Of a stretch of DNA of 64,000 bases, positions 24,423 through 32,883 are shown in pieces; position 1 is the first letter of the stretch; each line of letters starts with the position of its first letter. The stretch lies in NCBI GenBank assembly GCA_025355995.1, contig JANXYQ010000105.1, positions 1 through 64,000 on the forward strand, written 5' to 3'. The notes beneath the pieces are model-generated. The model saw only the letters and a list, made by a program, of their open reading frames with translations. It was not told the origin of the DNA and made no database searches. The translations under genes and the position numbers were made by a program. The stretch comes from Spirochaetaceae bacterium (GTDB taxonomy: Bacteria > Spirochaetota > Spirochaetia > Treponematales > Rectinemataceae).

Positions 24423-25352
24423 TCATAGGATCTCGTATTTGACTCTCGCCAGATAGGCCGAGACGGCCGCGGCGTCGAAGGACACCGATCCCCCCCCGGC
24501 GACGGCCGCCGTTCCCGCCGCGACGGCCGGCGCGACCATGCCTTCGAGGCCCTCGCCCCTCTCCATGCACAGGACCGCGGCCGCGAGCATGGAGTCGCCC
24601 GCCCCCACCGTGCTCCGCGCCTCGACATCTATGCCGCCGGCGAGGAGGGCGACAGTCTCGTCCACGAAGAGCGCGCCCTCCGAACCGAGGGAGAGGACCA
24701 CGGTCCGGGCCCCCCGGCGCAGTAGGTCCCGGGCGGCCGAGGCCATCGCCCGCGCGTCGGGGAGGACTCTCCCGACCAGCCGCTCGAGCTCCTGGAGGTT
24801 CGGCTTCAATAGGGTAGGGCCCGCCTCCGCGCCCCTCCGGAGCAACTCCCCGTCGGCGTCGAGGACGGTCCTGGCTCCCGCGGCCTTGGCCCGGGCGATC
24901 CATGCAGCGTAGATGCCGGGATCGCAGGCCTCCGGCGCGCTGCCAGAGAACACGAATATGTCGTCCCTCCCCGCGCCCGCGAAGAGCTCCGCCTCGAGGG
25001 CGGCCAGGGAGGCCGCGTCGACGCGGGGGCCGCTCTCGTTGATGTCGGTATGCGTGCCACCGACGGGGTCAACGATCTTGAGGTTCGTCCTCGTCTCGCC
25101 CGGGGCCCATGTCAGCGCGGCGTCGATGCCCCTCGCGTCCAGCCAGGCGCGGATGAACTCGCCCGCGTTGCCCGCGATCATCCCGTAGGCCCTGCTCTTC
25201 CCGCCGAGGGCCGCTATTGCCTTGGAGACGTTGATGCCCTTGCCGCCCGCGTCCACTCGCGCGGAGGCGACTCGATTGACCTTGTCCAGCGCGAAGCCCG
25301 CGATCACGACGGTCCGGTCGACCGCGGGGTTCAGTGTCACGGTCCGTATCAT
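24423..25352 (-). CDS. fruK: PfkB family kinase, 1-phosphofructokinase-like
   Basis: The 309-residue protein starts with IRTVTLNPAVDRTVVI and has KGINVSKAIAALGG, the signature of the 1-phosphofructokinase/tagatose-6-phosphate kinase branch. The catalytic segment is STVGAGDSMLAAAV near residue 245, with the base Asp. It should phosphorylate fructose-1-phosphate (or tagatose-6-phosphate) to the bisphosphate in the cytosol. The start codon lies 3 bases after the stop that the HPr frame would reach if its internal amber codon were read through. It sits between the HPr and SorE-like genes; with a mannitol PTS and no MtlD this points to fructose-1-phosphate as the pathway intermediate. Confidence 0.82.
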   Translation of the reverse strand: MIRTVTLNPAVDRTVVIAGFALDKVNRVASARVDAGGKGINVSKAIAALGGKSRAYGMIAGNAGEFIRAWLDARGIDAALTWAPGETRTNLKIVDPVGGTHTDINESGPRVDAASLAALEAELFAGAGRDDIFVFSGSAPEACDPGIYAAWIARAKAAGARTVLDADGELLRRGAEAGPTLLKPNLQELERLVGRVLPDARAMASAARDLLRRGARTVVLSLGSEGALFVDETVALLAGGIDVEARSTVGAGDSMLAAAVLCMERGEGLEGMVAPAVAAGTAAVAGGGSVSFDAAAVSAYLARVKYEIL

Positions 25353-25403
25353 GCTCTATTCTTTATAGACCAGCTCGAGGATCCCGCCGAGCTCGCGGAC
25401 CGC

Positions 25404-25625
25404 CTAGGCCTCGCCCTCGCCCGAGACCTCGACCGTCACCACGTCGCCGAACTTCACCCCGAGGGTCAGCATGCCCAGCACGCTTTTGCCGTTGATGACC
25501 CGGTCGCCCTTGAGGACCTTCACCTCGCAGGCCGGATATTTGTCGTTGGCCGTGTCCACGAGGAGGCGGGCGGGCCTGGTGTGAAATCCCGTGGGATTCT
25601 TGATGGTGAATTGATCGGAAACCAC
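25404..25625 (-). CDS. ptsH: HPr phosphocarrier, truncated by an in-frame amber codon
   Basis: The 73-residue product has active-site His15 in NPTGFHTRPA and the regulatory Ser in NGKSVLGMLTLG. HPr accepts phosphate from enzyme I and passes it to EIIA. The frame stops at TAG (complement of 25404-25406) after EVSGEGEA. Beyond it the same frame continues AVRELGGILELVYKE and stops at 25356-25358. That extension matches the final helix of HPr and would give 89 residues, the normal family length, ending 3 bases before the fruK ATG. So the gene is either a recent nonsense mutant, a sequencing error, or read through. The start is a GTG after AGAGAGG. Confidence 0.85.
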   Translation of the reverse strand: MVSDQFTIKNPTGFHTRPARLLVDTANDKYPACEVKVLKGDRVINGKSVLGMLTLGVKFGDVVTVEVSGEGEA

Positions 25626-25653
25626 GATGTACCTCTCTTCTGGCTTGGCGTGC

Positions 25654-27372
25654 TTAGGTCGAAGCGCTCGCGCGCGATAGGTCCCTGACTTCGTCGGCGG
25701 TCTCGAGATCCCTAGCGCGCTCGTAGAGCCGGCGGGCCTCGCCGCAGTCTATGCCGGCCACGATCTCCCTGGCCCTCGGTATGGCGGCGGCGCTCATGCT
25801 CAGCTCCCGGAGGCCCATGCCCACCAGTAGGGGCAGGGCGAGGGGGTCGGCGGCCATCTCGCCGCAGATGCCGACCCAGCGGCCCCGCTTGGCCGCGGCC
25901 TCGGCGACCGAGCCGAGCACGCGCAGGATAGCCGGATGCAGGGGGCGGTTGAGATAGGCAAGCTTCGGGTTCATGCGGTCGGCGGCCATCGAGTACTGCA
26001 CCAGGTCGTTGGTCCCCACGCTGAAGAAGTCCGCCTCGCGCGCGAGCTGGTCGGCCATGGTGGCCGCCGCGGGTATCTCGATCATCAGGCCAATCTCGAT
26101 GCCCGCGGGGACTTCGGTTCCGCCCGCCTCTAGGCCGCGCCTCTCCTCTTCGAGGATCCCCCTAGCCGCGCGGAATTCCTCGAGGGTGGCGATCATGGGG
26201 AACATGATCCGGAGCTGCCCGGCGGAGGCCGCCCGGAGCAGGGCCCGGAGCTGCGTGCGGAAAATATCCTCCCTGGCGAAGCAGAGCCGGATGGCCCGCA
26301 CGCCGAGGAAGGGATTCGACTCCTTGTCGAGCTCGAGGCACTCGACGCCCTTGTCCCCGCCTATGTCCAGGGTGCGGATGACGACCGGCCGGGGAGCCAT
26401 CCGCTCGAGCACCTCGCGGTAGGTCGCGTACTGCTCTTCCTCGCTGGGCAGGCTCGGGCGGTCCATGTAGAGGAATTCGGTGCGGAACAGGCCGATGCCC
26501 TCGGCCCCGTTCCTGAGCGCCGAGTCCAGGTCGGCGGCCCCGGCGATGTTCGCGGCGAGCTCGATGGCCGTCCCGTCGCGGGTCCTCGTCGCCAGGGAGG
26601 CGAAGCGCAGGGCCGCGGCCTTGGCCCGGGCCCGGTCCGCCTGGGCGCGGCGGTAGGACGCGAGCTGCTCGGCGTCGGGGTCCGCTATCACGAGTCCCTC
26701 GCCGCCGTCGACGATCAGGAGGCTCCCGCGCTCGAAGGCGCCCTCCAGGGGTCCGAGCCCCACGACTGCCGGTATCTCCATGGACCTGGCCAGGATCGAG
26801 GAGTGGGAGCTGGCGCTCCCGGAGGCAGTGACGAAGGCCTTGACGAGGCGTCTGTCGAACTGCGTCGTCTCCGAGGGGGTCAGGTCCTGCGCGGCCACGA
26901 CCGCCTCGCCCTCGAGCTCGAGCCGGCCCGACCCCGGGCCGCCGGCCAGGTGGGAGAGGATGCGCGAGCAGAGGTCGCGGATGTCGTCGATCCGGGCGGC
27001 GAAGAGCTGGCCCTCCACCTCGGAGAGCAGGTCGATGAAGACCTTCGCGGCCGCCTCGAGGGCGGCGCCGGCCGCCATCCCTTCCTCCCGCACGTTGCGC
27101 GATACCGCGGCATCGAGGTCCGGGTCCTTGAGTATCGACAGGTGGGCGTCGAAGATCTCCGCCTTCAGGTCGCCGAGCTCGGCCTTGGTCTTGTCCCGCA
27201 GGGCCTGGAGCTCGGCCTTGCTGGCCGCCACCGCTCGGGCGTAGCGCTCCCACTCGAGCTCGGGCGACGCCGCGGCGGCCTCGCCGGCCGAGGTCGCCCT
27301 GGGGGCGAGGAGGAAGGCGGGGGCGATCGCGATGCCGGGCGAGGCGGCGATGCCCTTCAGGATGCGCGGCAT
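25654..27372 (-). CDS. ptsI: PTS enzyme I
   Basis: The 572-residue protein is a full-length phosphoenolpyruvate-protein phosphotransferase. Its N-terminus ILKGIAASPGIAIAPAF is standard. The phospho-His lies in GSASSHSSILARSMEIPAVVG and the PEP-binding C-terminal barrel has GICGEMAADPLALPLL with the active-site Cys. It transfers phosphate from PEP to HPr in the cytosol. It lies within the operon between mtlF (5 bases upstream) and ptsH (29 bases downstream), so this operon carries its own general PTS proteins. Confidence 0.96.
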   Translation of the reverse strand: MPRILKGIAASPGIAIAPAFLLAPRATSAGEAAAASPELEWERYARAVAASKAELQALRDKTKAELGDLKAEIFDAHLSILKDPDLDAAVSRNVREEGMAAGAALEAAAKVFIDLLSEVEGQLFAARIDDIRDLCSRILSHLAGGPGSGRLELEGEAVVAAQDLTPSETTQFDRRLVKAFVTASGSASSHSSILARSMEIPAVVGLGPLEGAFERGSLLIVDGGEGLVIADPDAEQLASYRRAQADRARAKAAALRFASLATRTRDGTAIELAANIAGAADLDSALRNGAEGIGLFRTEFLYMDRPSLPSEEEQYATYREVLERMAPRPVVIRTLDIGGDKGVECLELDKESNPFLGVRAIRLCFAREDIFRTQLRALLRAASAGQLRIMFPMIATLEEFRAARGILEEERRGLEAGGTEVPAGIEIGLMIEIPAAATMADQLAREADFFSVGTNDLVQYSMAADRMNPKLAYLNRPLHPAILRVLGSVAEAAAKRGRWVGICGEMAADPLALPLLVGMGLRELSMSAAAIPRAREIVAGIDCGEARRLYERARDLETADEVRDLSRASAST

Positions 27373-27376
27373 GGCC

Positions 27377-27829
27377 TCACCTGCCCTCGGCCGGCGCGAT
27401 CACCTCGAGCAGGTCGCGGGGGGTGGCGGCCTCGAGGAGCCCCGCGAGCCTCCCGTCGTCGGCGCAGATCTCGGCTATCTCGGTGAGGATGTCCATGTGC
27501 TCCTCGCCGCGCGCGGCGAGCCCCACCAATATGCGCGCGACGTTTCCGCCGCCGAAATCGACGCCGGCGGGAACCTGGACCACTGCGATGCCGGTACTCC
27601 TTACGAAGCGGCCCGAGGCCTTGGTGCCGTGGGGCACGGCCACTCCGTTGCCTACGTACACCGTCGAGAGCCTGTCGCGTTCCACCATCAGGTCGATATA
27701 TTCCTCTTCGATATGGCCGGCGTCGGCGAGCAGCCGTCCGCAGGCCCTGATGGCCTCTTCCTTGCCCGAGAACGCGGCGTTCACCCGGATGGTCCGCTCG
27801 GATAGCATCGATGAATCCATGACGGTCAT
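27377..27829 (-). CDS. mtlF: PTS EIIA component, mannitol/fructose type
   Basis: The 150-residue protein carries the EIIA active-site segment YVGNGVAVPHGTKAS with phospho-His near residue 66 and the usual alpha/beta fold of the mannitol-fructose family. It relays phosphate from HPr to the EIIB domain of MtlA. The ATG at 27829 is preceded by AAGGAG and overlaps the mtlR stop as ATGA, so the two are coupled. ptsI starts 5 bases after its stop. Confidence 0.93.
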   Translation of the reverse strand: MTVMDSSMLSERTIRVNAAFSGKEEAIRACGRLLADAGHIEEEYIDLMVERDRLSTVYVGNGVAVPHGTKASGRFVRSTGIAVVQVPAGVDFGGGNVARILVGLAARGEEHMDILTEIAEICADDGRLAGLLEAATPRDLLEVIAPAEGR

Positions 27830-29967
27830 GCTCCTTGTTGGGATAGGGAACGCGCGTAGCGGTCCAGGTGTCGGGAGTAGTGCGTGCGGATCTCAGACTC
27901 GTCCCCCGTCTCCAGGACCTCCACGGTCCGGGGGTCGAGGAAGGAGCTGGAGATCTCGTTCAGTATATCCTGGTCGGGGCTGTCGAGCCCCGGGGGCGCG
28001 AGCATCAGCACGAGCATCGTCGGCTGGGCCGCCCAGGCCGCGCCCTCCGCGCTCGGCGTCCCGGACAGCACGTGGAGGCTCAGGGAGGGGCGGGCCAGGC
28101 CGGAGGTCCGCGCGTGCAGGAAGAGGATGGCGCTGCCCGGCAGGACCATGCCGCGGTCCCTCGAGCGGAGCTCCAGGTCGCGGAGGGCCGCCGCAGGGTC
28201 CGCGAGGAGGCCCGCGCCGGCGCAGCGCTCGATCGACTCCGCGAGTAAGTCCTCCCACCAGGCCTGCCCCGGCCGCGCCGAGCCCGCCTCGGCCCCCTGG
28301 GGCGCGGGGCCGAAGACGCGAAAGCCCTCGAGTATCCCGATGGCGGCCGAGAGGTGCCCGCTCATCTGCTTCAGGTCCTGAAGGCTCGCCCGGGCCCCGT
28401 TGCGGTCCGCGGACTCGTCGGCCGCGGAGACGTCCGCCGCCCTGATGAGGTGGCGTCGGCGATCCATGTAGCCGCGCAAGGCGCGTATGCCGTCCTCGCT
28501 CAGGAGGGGGCTCACCAATATATAGTCCGATTCCGGCAGGGGGAGGCGGATGGTGGAGACCAGGATGTCCCAGGTGTCGCGGGACCGGTCGTCGATGTCG
28601 AACCAGGAGAGGCTGGCGACGATGTCGATCTCGGGGAGTTCTGCCCGGATGCGGCTCGCGAGCATATGCGCGCTGCCGATCCCCGCGGAGCAGACCACCA
28701 GGGCCCGGAAGCGCTGTCCCGTCTTGGCCCGCCGCTCGAGCGAGGAGCCGAAGTGGAGGACGAGATAGCCCACCTCGTCGTCGGGCACCCTCAGCTCGGG
28801 GAAGACGCGGTCCGAGGCCTTCCTGATGGCCGCGAACAGCCCGACGTACTCGGTCCGAATCTGCTGCAGGAGGGGATTGCGGATCGGCAGCCGGTTCCTG
28901 ATCCGGTAGAGGGCCGGGGCCCAGTGGGACGCGAGGCCGTCTCGCAGCACCCGGTCCTCGACGAAGGAGGCGTCGTAGAGCTCCTCGCAGGCTTGGATGA
29001 GGGCCTTCAGCCCCGCGAGGGCCGCCATGTCGATCTCGCCCAGGCCCGGGCCTCCCGAGCGCTCGGGCTTGGCGCCGCGCAGATAGCTTTCGACGGACAG
29101 GGTCTCCGCTCGTTCGCCCTCGAGGCCCGAGGCGGACGCCATCCCCTCGGCTATGAGGGTGGCCGCGCGAGATTCCTTCGTCGAGGCCGCCTCTTCGAGG
29201 GGGGTGCCGGCTATCTCGCCCAGCGGGAAGCCGCGCCTGCGCCTTTCGGCGCCCACTGCCAGGTGGGTGACCAGGCCCAGGTAATCGCGCGGCGCGAGGG
29301 CCAGGGCGCAGTCCCTGGGAAGCCCCGAGAGGACAGCCTCGGCCGCGCGGAAGCCCTGGGCGGGCACCATGCGCAGGAGGATGTCCGCTACCGGGTCCAG
29401 GGTCTCGTCGGGCGTCGTCTCGTCGTTGATCAGGCCGAGGAGGCCCGCCTCGCCGAACTGCTCCATCACCAGGGAGGAGATGGCCTGGCGCCTGCCCCAC
29501 TCGGGGCCCTCGAGCGTTACGCCTATGCCTCGGCGAAGGCTCAAGGCCAGGCCGTTTCCCTCGAGCCAGGAGCGCATCTCCTCGAGGTCTCGGCGCACGG
29601 CGACGATGCCGGAGCCGAGGTCGGCCTCGAGGGAGAGGAGCTTCACGACGTCCCCGGCCTCGAGGAGGAGGGCTACGAGCAGGCGCTTGCGCTCCTCCGG
29701 AGAGCGTTCGCGCGCCCGGGCCTCGGCGAGATCGCCCAGGCAGGCCTCGATCCGCTCGGGGCTTCCGAGCACCCGAAGGCCCTGCCCTGATTTGGCCGAC
29801 AGCACGAGGCCATAGTTCTGGGAGAGGGCGGGGGCGATGCGGGTCAATTCCCGGTGGATAGTCTTGGCGCTGACGCCCAGGCGCGCGGCGATCTGGCCGA
29901 GCGTGAGCTCGCCGTAGCCGCGCAGCAGGCAATCGAGCGCCACTATCTGCCTCGTTGAGAATTCCAT
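27826..29967 (-). CDS. mtlR: PRD-containing transcriptional activator (MtlR/BglG family)
   Basis: The 713-residue regulator has an N-terminal helix-turn-helix (LTLGQIAARLGVSAKTIHREL), a Mga-like helical region, two PTS regulation domains (PRD2 with DEVGYLVLHFGSSLERR), an EIIB-like domain with the phospho-Cys in VVCSAGIGSAHML, and a C-terminal EIIA-like domain (residues about 570-700). Such regulators are switched by phosphorylation from HPr and from the cognate EIIB, tying operon expression to mannitol transport. It lies second in the operon after mtlA, separated by a strong stem-loop (29994-30017). Confidence 0.92.
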   Translation of the reverse strand: MEFSTRQIVALDCLLRGYGELTLGQIAARLGVSAKTIHRELTRIAPALSQNYGLVLSAKSGQGLRVLGSPERIEACLGDLAEARARERSPEERKRLLVALLLEAGDVVKLLSLEADLGSGIVAVRRDLEEMRSWLEGNGLALSLRRGIGVTLEGPEWGRRQAISSLVMEQFGEAGLLGLINDETTPDETLDPVADILLRMVPAQGFRAAEAVLSGLPRDCALALAPRDYLGLVTHLAVGAERRRRGFPLGEIAGTPLEEAASTKESRAATLIAEGMASASGLEGERAETLSVESYLRGAKPERSGGPGLGEIDMAALAGLKALIQACEELYDASFVEDRVLRDGLASHWAPALYRIRNRLPIRNPLLQQIRTEYVGLFAAIRKASDRVFPELRVPDDEVGYLVLHFGSSLERRAKTGQRFRALVVCSAGIGSAHMLASRIRAELPEIDIVASLSWFDIDDRSRDTWDILVSTIRLPLPESDYILVSPLLSEDGIRALRGYMDRRRHLIRAADVSAADESADRNGARASLQDLKQMSGHLSAAIGILEGFRVFGPAPQGAEAGSARPGQAWWEDLLAESIERCAGAGLLADPAAALRDLELRSRDRGMVLPGSAILFLHARTSGLARPSLSLHVLSGTPSAEGAAWAAQPTMLVLMLAPPGLDSPDQDILNEISSSFLDPRTVEVLETGDESEIRTHYSRHLDRYARSLSQQGA

Positions 29968-29993
29968 CGCCTCGCACCCCTGGTAGAAAGACT

Positions 29994-30017
29994 CTCCCCC
30001 GGGTCGCCCCGGGGGAG
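29994..30017 (-). terminator. intercistronic stem-loop between mtlA and mtlR
   Basis: CTCCCCCGGG and CCCGGGGGAG pair over 10 bp around a 4-base loop. On the minus strand it is followed by only a broken T tract (AGAGTCTTTCT). It may be a partial terminator that lowers downstream expression, or an mRNA end-stabiliser for mtlA. Confidence 0.5.
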
Positions 30018-30037
30018 ATATCTCGGGAAAGAAGTCT

Positions 30038-31474
30038 TTAGCCCTTGAGCTTCGCCACTAGTTTGTCGTATTCGGGGCTCTTGAGGAAGTCATCGATCGA
30101 GATGTGGTGGGCGTTCGGCGCGGCGCGCCGGGCCCGGTCGGTCAGCGACTTGTGGGAGACGACGATGTCGGCGTCGGCCGGAATCTCGTTGATCGCCGTG
30201 TTGGTGACGGTGATCTGGAGCCCGGCTTCCTTCACCTTCTTGCGCAGGATGGAGGCGCCCATGGCGCTGGAGCCCATGCCCGCGTCGCAGGAGAAGATGA
30301 TCTTTTTGACCGAGGAGGGGTCGAGGGTCGCGGTGGAGGTCGCGAGGTTCGCCGTCGCCGCGTTGAGCTTCGAGCCCTTGGCCGCCGCGGTCTTCGCGAC
30401 CGCTTCGCTGAGGCCGTCGGCGCTCTCGTTCTGCTTGCCGAGTTTGAGGAGGAGGTAGGCTACCACGAAGGACGCGGCCGTCGCGGCGGTGACGCCCGCT
30501 AGCATCGGGAGGAGTCCGCCCTTCGGGGTCATCGCGAAGTAGGCGAAGATCGATCCGGGGGAGGGGGTCGCCACCAGGCCTGCGCCGGTGATCACGAAGG
30601 TGAAGGTGCCGACTACGCCGCCCGCCATCGTGGCGAGGATGAGCTTCGGGTTCATGAGGATGTAGGGGAAGTATATCTCGTGGATGCCGCCGAAGAAGTG
30701 GATGATGATGGCGGAGGGAGCGGACTCCTTGGCCAGGCCCTTTCCGGCGACCCAGTAGGCGAGGAGGAGCCCGAGTCCGGGACCGGGGTTGGACTCGAGC
30801 ATGAAGATGATGGACTTGCCGGCGCTGGCGGACTGCTGGATGCCGATGGGCCCGAGGACGCCGTGGTTGATCGCGTTGTTCAGGAATAAGACCTTGCCCG
30901 GCTCGATGAAGATGTTGGCCAGGGGGAGGATGTTCCAGCTGACGATGGCCTTGACGCCCCCCGCGAGGAAGTTGCTGACCGCGGCCATGACGGGGCCGAT
31001 GACGAGGTAGGCGAGGATGGCGAGGAGGCCGCCGAGGATGCCCAGGGAGAAGTTGTTGACCAGCATCTCGAAACCGGAGCGGATCCGGCCCTCGACGAGC
31101 TCGTCGAACTTCTTCATGCACCAGCCCGCAGCGGGGCCGACGATCATGGCGCCGAGGAACATCGGGATGCTGGCGCCGACGATTACGCCGAGCGTCGTGA
31201 GGGCGCCGATGACGCCGCCGCGAACCCCGTGGACCGCCTTGCCGCCCGTGTAGCCGATGAGGAGGGGAAGGAGATAGGTGATCATGGGTCCGACGAGCTT
31301 GGCGAGCGTCTCGTTGGGAATCCATCCCGTCGGGATGAAGAAGGCGGTGATCAATCCCCAGGCGATGAACGCGCCGATATTGGGGAGGACCATCCCGCTC
31401 ACGAAACTGCCAAACCGCTGCAAGCCGACTCTGGCGCCGACTGCGCCCTTGGGCGCGAGAAAAGCATCACTCAT
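30038..31474 (-). CDS. mtlA: PTS mannitol transporter subunit EIICB
   Basis: The 478-residue protein has a membrane EIIC domain (residues about 20-345) with the mannitol-family signatures GRFGSFVSGMVLPNIGAFI-like start, GGIHEIYFPYILMNP and LESNPGPGLGLLLAYW. An EIIB domain follows at about 385-478 with phospho-Cys in IIFSCDAGMGSSAMG. The EIIA domain found in enterobacterial MtlA is absent and is supplied by mtlF. It takes up and phosphorylates mannitol or a related hexitol to the 1-phosphate. The start at 31474 is preceded by GGAGG; an upstream ATG would extend into the promoter. It is the first gene of the operon. Confidence 0.95.
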   Translation of the reverse strand: MSDAFLAPKGAVGARVGLQRFGSFVSGMVLPNIGAFIAWGLITAFFIPTGWIPNETLAKLVGPMITYLLPLLIGYTGGKAVHGVRGGVIGALTTLGVIVGASIPMFLGAMIVGPAAGWCMKKFDELVEGRIRSGFEMLVNNFSLGILGGLLAILAYLVIGPVMAAVSNFLAGGVKAIVSWNILPLANIFIEPGKVLFLNNAINHGVLGPIGIQQSASAGKSIIFMLESNPGPGLGLLLAYWVAGKGLAKESAPSAIIIHFFGGIHEIYFPYILMNPKLILATMAGGVVGTFTFVITGAGLVATPSPGSIFAYFAMTPKGGLLPMLAGVTAATAASFVVAYLLLKLGKQNESADGLSEAVAKTAAAKGSKLNAATANLATSTATLDPSSVKKIIFSCDAGMGSSAMGASILRKKVKEAGLQITVTNTAINEIPADADIVVSHKSLTDRARRAAPNAHHISIDDFLKSPEYDKLVAKLKG

Positions 31475-31518
31475 GCAAGACCTCCGTTTCAGTGTACCCT
31501 GCGAAAAATCGCTTGCGC

Positions 31519-31548
31519 ATGATAAGGGCCGTTTCCCGATTCGGTAAA
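31519..31548 (-). promoter_or_regulatory. mtlA: candidate mtlA promoter
   Basis: On the minus strand TTTACC (31543-31548) and TATCAT (31519-31524) are 18 bases apart, ending 45 bases before the mtlA ATG. The -35 box lies inside the palindrome at 31531-31549. Confidence 0.45.
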
Positions 31549-31549
31549 C
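31531..31549. promoter_or_regulatory. 19-bp palindromic operator over the mtlA promoter
   Basis: The sequence GTTTCCCGA-T-TCGGTAAAC is an inverted repeat with one mismatched pair. Symmetric sites of this size are typical LacI-family operators, and the divergent gene is a LacI-type repressor. It covers the -35 box, so binding would block mtlA transcription. Confidence 0.55.
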
Positions 31550-31893
31550 GAAATGAAGATGCGCCTGAGTCGCGAAGGTTGCGGACAAAAATAATTTGTA
31601 ATCGCCGACCGCCTCGCGCGCCTTTCCGCCCGACGCGCCTAATCGGGAGCGATATGCGAAACAGCAAAGAGAATAAAATAATTACAAAACGGCTCGGGGA
31701 AACCGATTTTGTCATGGGTGGACCCTCGCGCGCTCGTCCCCGCTAGGTCAAGGGAAACGCTATCTCTTTCTGCACAATACTAATTTTAATTATATTTAAC
31801 ATAATGGAATATTATGATTCAATAAATATTTCGGCCCTGCCTCATCGAAAAAGTGTTCGTTAAAAAACGGTTTCGTGATACTATTAAGTTCGA

Positions 31894-32883
31894 ATGAAGT
31901 TGACGATCAATGAAATCGCGGAATTGGCCCAAGTCGCCAAGAGCACGGTCTCAAAAGCCTTGAATGGACAAAAAGGCGTCAGCGAGGGAAAGCGCAAGTT
32001 CATCCTCAAGCTCGCGGAGCAACTCGACTATCATCCGAACGCCTCCGCCCAAGCCTTAGCCTCCAATCGATCCGGCTCGGTAGGCCTTGTCCTGCCTCAT
32101 CAAGCCGTATATAGCCTGGCTGGCGCCTACTGGTCCTCGGTTATCACGGCCGTGGCCCTGGAAGCGCGCTCCCACAATTACAATCTCATGATCCTCTCCC
32201 CCGGCCTCGACGACGATATGGCTGGCCCCATTGAGTCGGTGCTCAAGCGACGCAACGTGGACGGGCTGATACTCAGCGCCGAGCACCTCGACGCCAGGAC
32301 CGTTTCGACCCTCATACTGGAGGACGTTCCCTTCGTCTTTATTGGAAGGAGCCCCAGCGTCCAGCATTACTCGGTCGATGTCGATAACGAGGCGGGAGCC
32401 CGTTGCCTAACCGCGCATATGGCCTCGAAGGGCAGGAAGCGGATCGCCTGCCTCGCCGGACCGGCGGATTATCTATACACCCAGCAGCGGATCTCCGGTT
32501 ATCGGCAGGCACTGCGAGACGCCGGCCTCGAGTGGTCCGCCATCGAGTACTCGTCCTACCTGAGCGAAGAGATCTCCGTCGCCCTAATTCGCCTCCTGGC
32601 TCAGCACCCCAACATCGACGCGCTTTTTATTACCGCGGGGGGGGAATTCGTCCTCGACGCGATCGACGCCCTTCGCAGGCAAAAGTCCGATCTTTCCGAT
32701 TTCGGAATTTCTGTGTTCGATGACTACCGCTTCTTCGATTATCTCGGTATACCTATCTCTAGGATTCGCCAGCCGCTAAGCCAGATCGGCACTACGGCGG
32801 CTTCGACGCTTTTCTCCCTTATAGAAGGAGAGAAGCCGGAGCGACTCGATTGGGTTCTCGATACCGAGGCCGTACTTTATTAG
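31894..32883 (+). CDS. LacI family transcriptional regulator
   Basis: The 329-residue protein has the LacI N-terminal DNA-binding domain (TINEIAELAQVAKSTVSKAL, hinge helix near ASAQALASNRSGSVGLVLP) followed by a periplasmic-binding-protein-like effector domain (VDGLILSAEH, FVFIGRSP, VFDDYRFFDYLGIPISRIRQP). It should bind a sugar or sugar phosphate and repress. It is divergent from the mannitol-type PTS operon, with a LacI-size palindrome over the mtlA promoter. Upstream DNA is AT-rich and its own codons are somewhat less GC-rich than neighbours, which may indicate a different origin. The ATG has no strong ribosome site. Confidence 0.9.
   Translation: MKLTINEIAELAQVAKSTVSKALNGQKGVSEGKRKFILKLAEQLDYHPNASAQALASNRSGSVGLVLPHQAVYSLAGAYWSSVITAVALEARSHNYNLMILSPGLDDDMAGPIESVLKRRNVDGLILSAEHLDARTVSTLILEDVPFVFIGRSPSVQHYSVDVDNEAGARCLTAHMASKGRKRIACLAGPADYLYTQQRISGYRQALRDAGLEWSAIEYSSYLSEEISVALIRLLAQHPNIDALFITAGGEFVLDAIDALRRQKSDLSDFGISVFDDYRFFDYLGIPISRIRQPLSQIGTTAASTLFSLIEGEKPERLDWVLDTEAVLY

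Larger units (their letters stand above)
31475..31893. other. AT-rich intergenic control region between mtlA and the LacI-type regulator
   Basis: No gene is supported here; an 82-residue minus-strand frame (31467-31715) overlaps the mtlA start and has no family resemblance. The half nearest the regulator (about 31770-31880) is strikingly AT-rich for this chromosome. It holds the mtlA promoter, a 19-base palindrome and the divergent promoter of the regulator. A second small inverted repeat, ACAAA/TTTGT around AATAA, lies near 31586-31600. Confidence 0.6.

Noticed and set aside
25404-25406. Programmed recoding (pyrrolysine or selenocysteine) in HPr
   Set aside because: TAG is a normal terminator of other genes here (for example at 1567 and 32881), and no element suggesting recoding was seen. 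Mutation or a read error is simpler.
31467-31715. 82-codon minus-strand frame in the mtlA upstream region
   Set aside because: It overlaps the mtlA start and promoter and shows no family resemblance.
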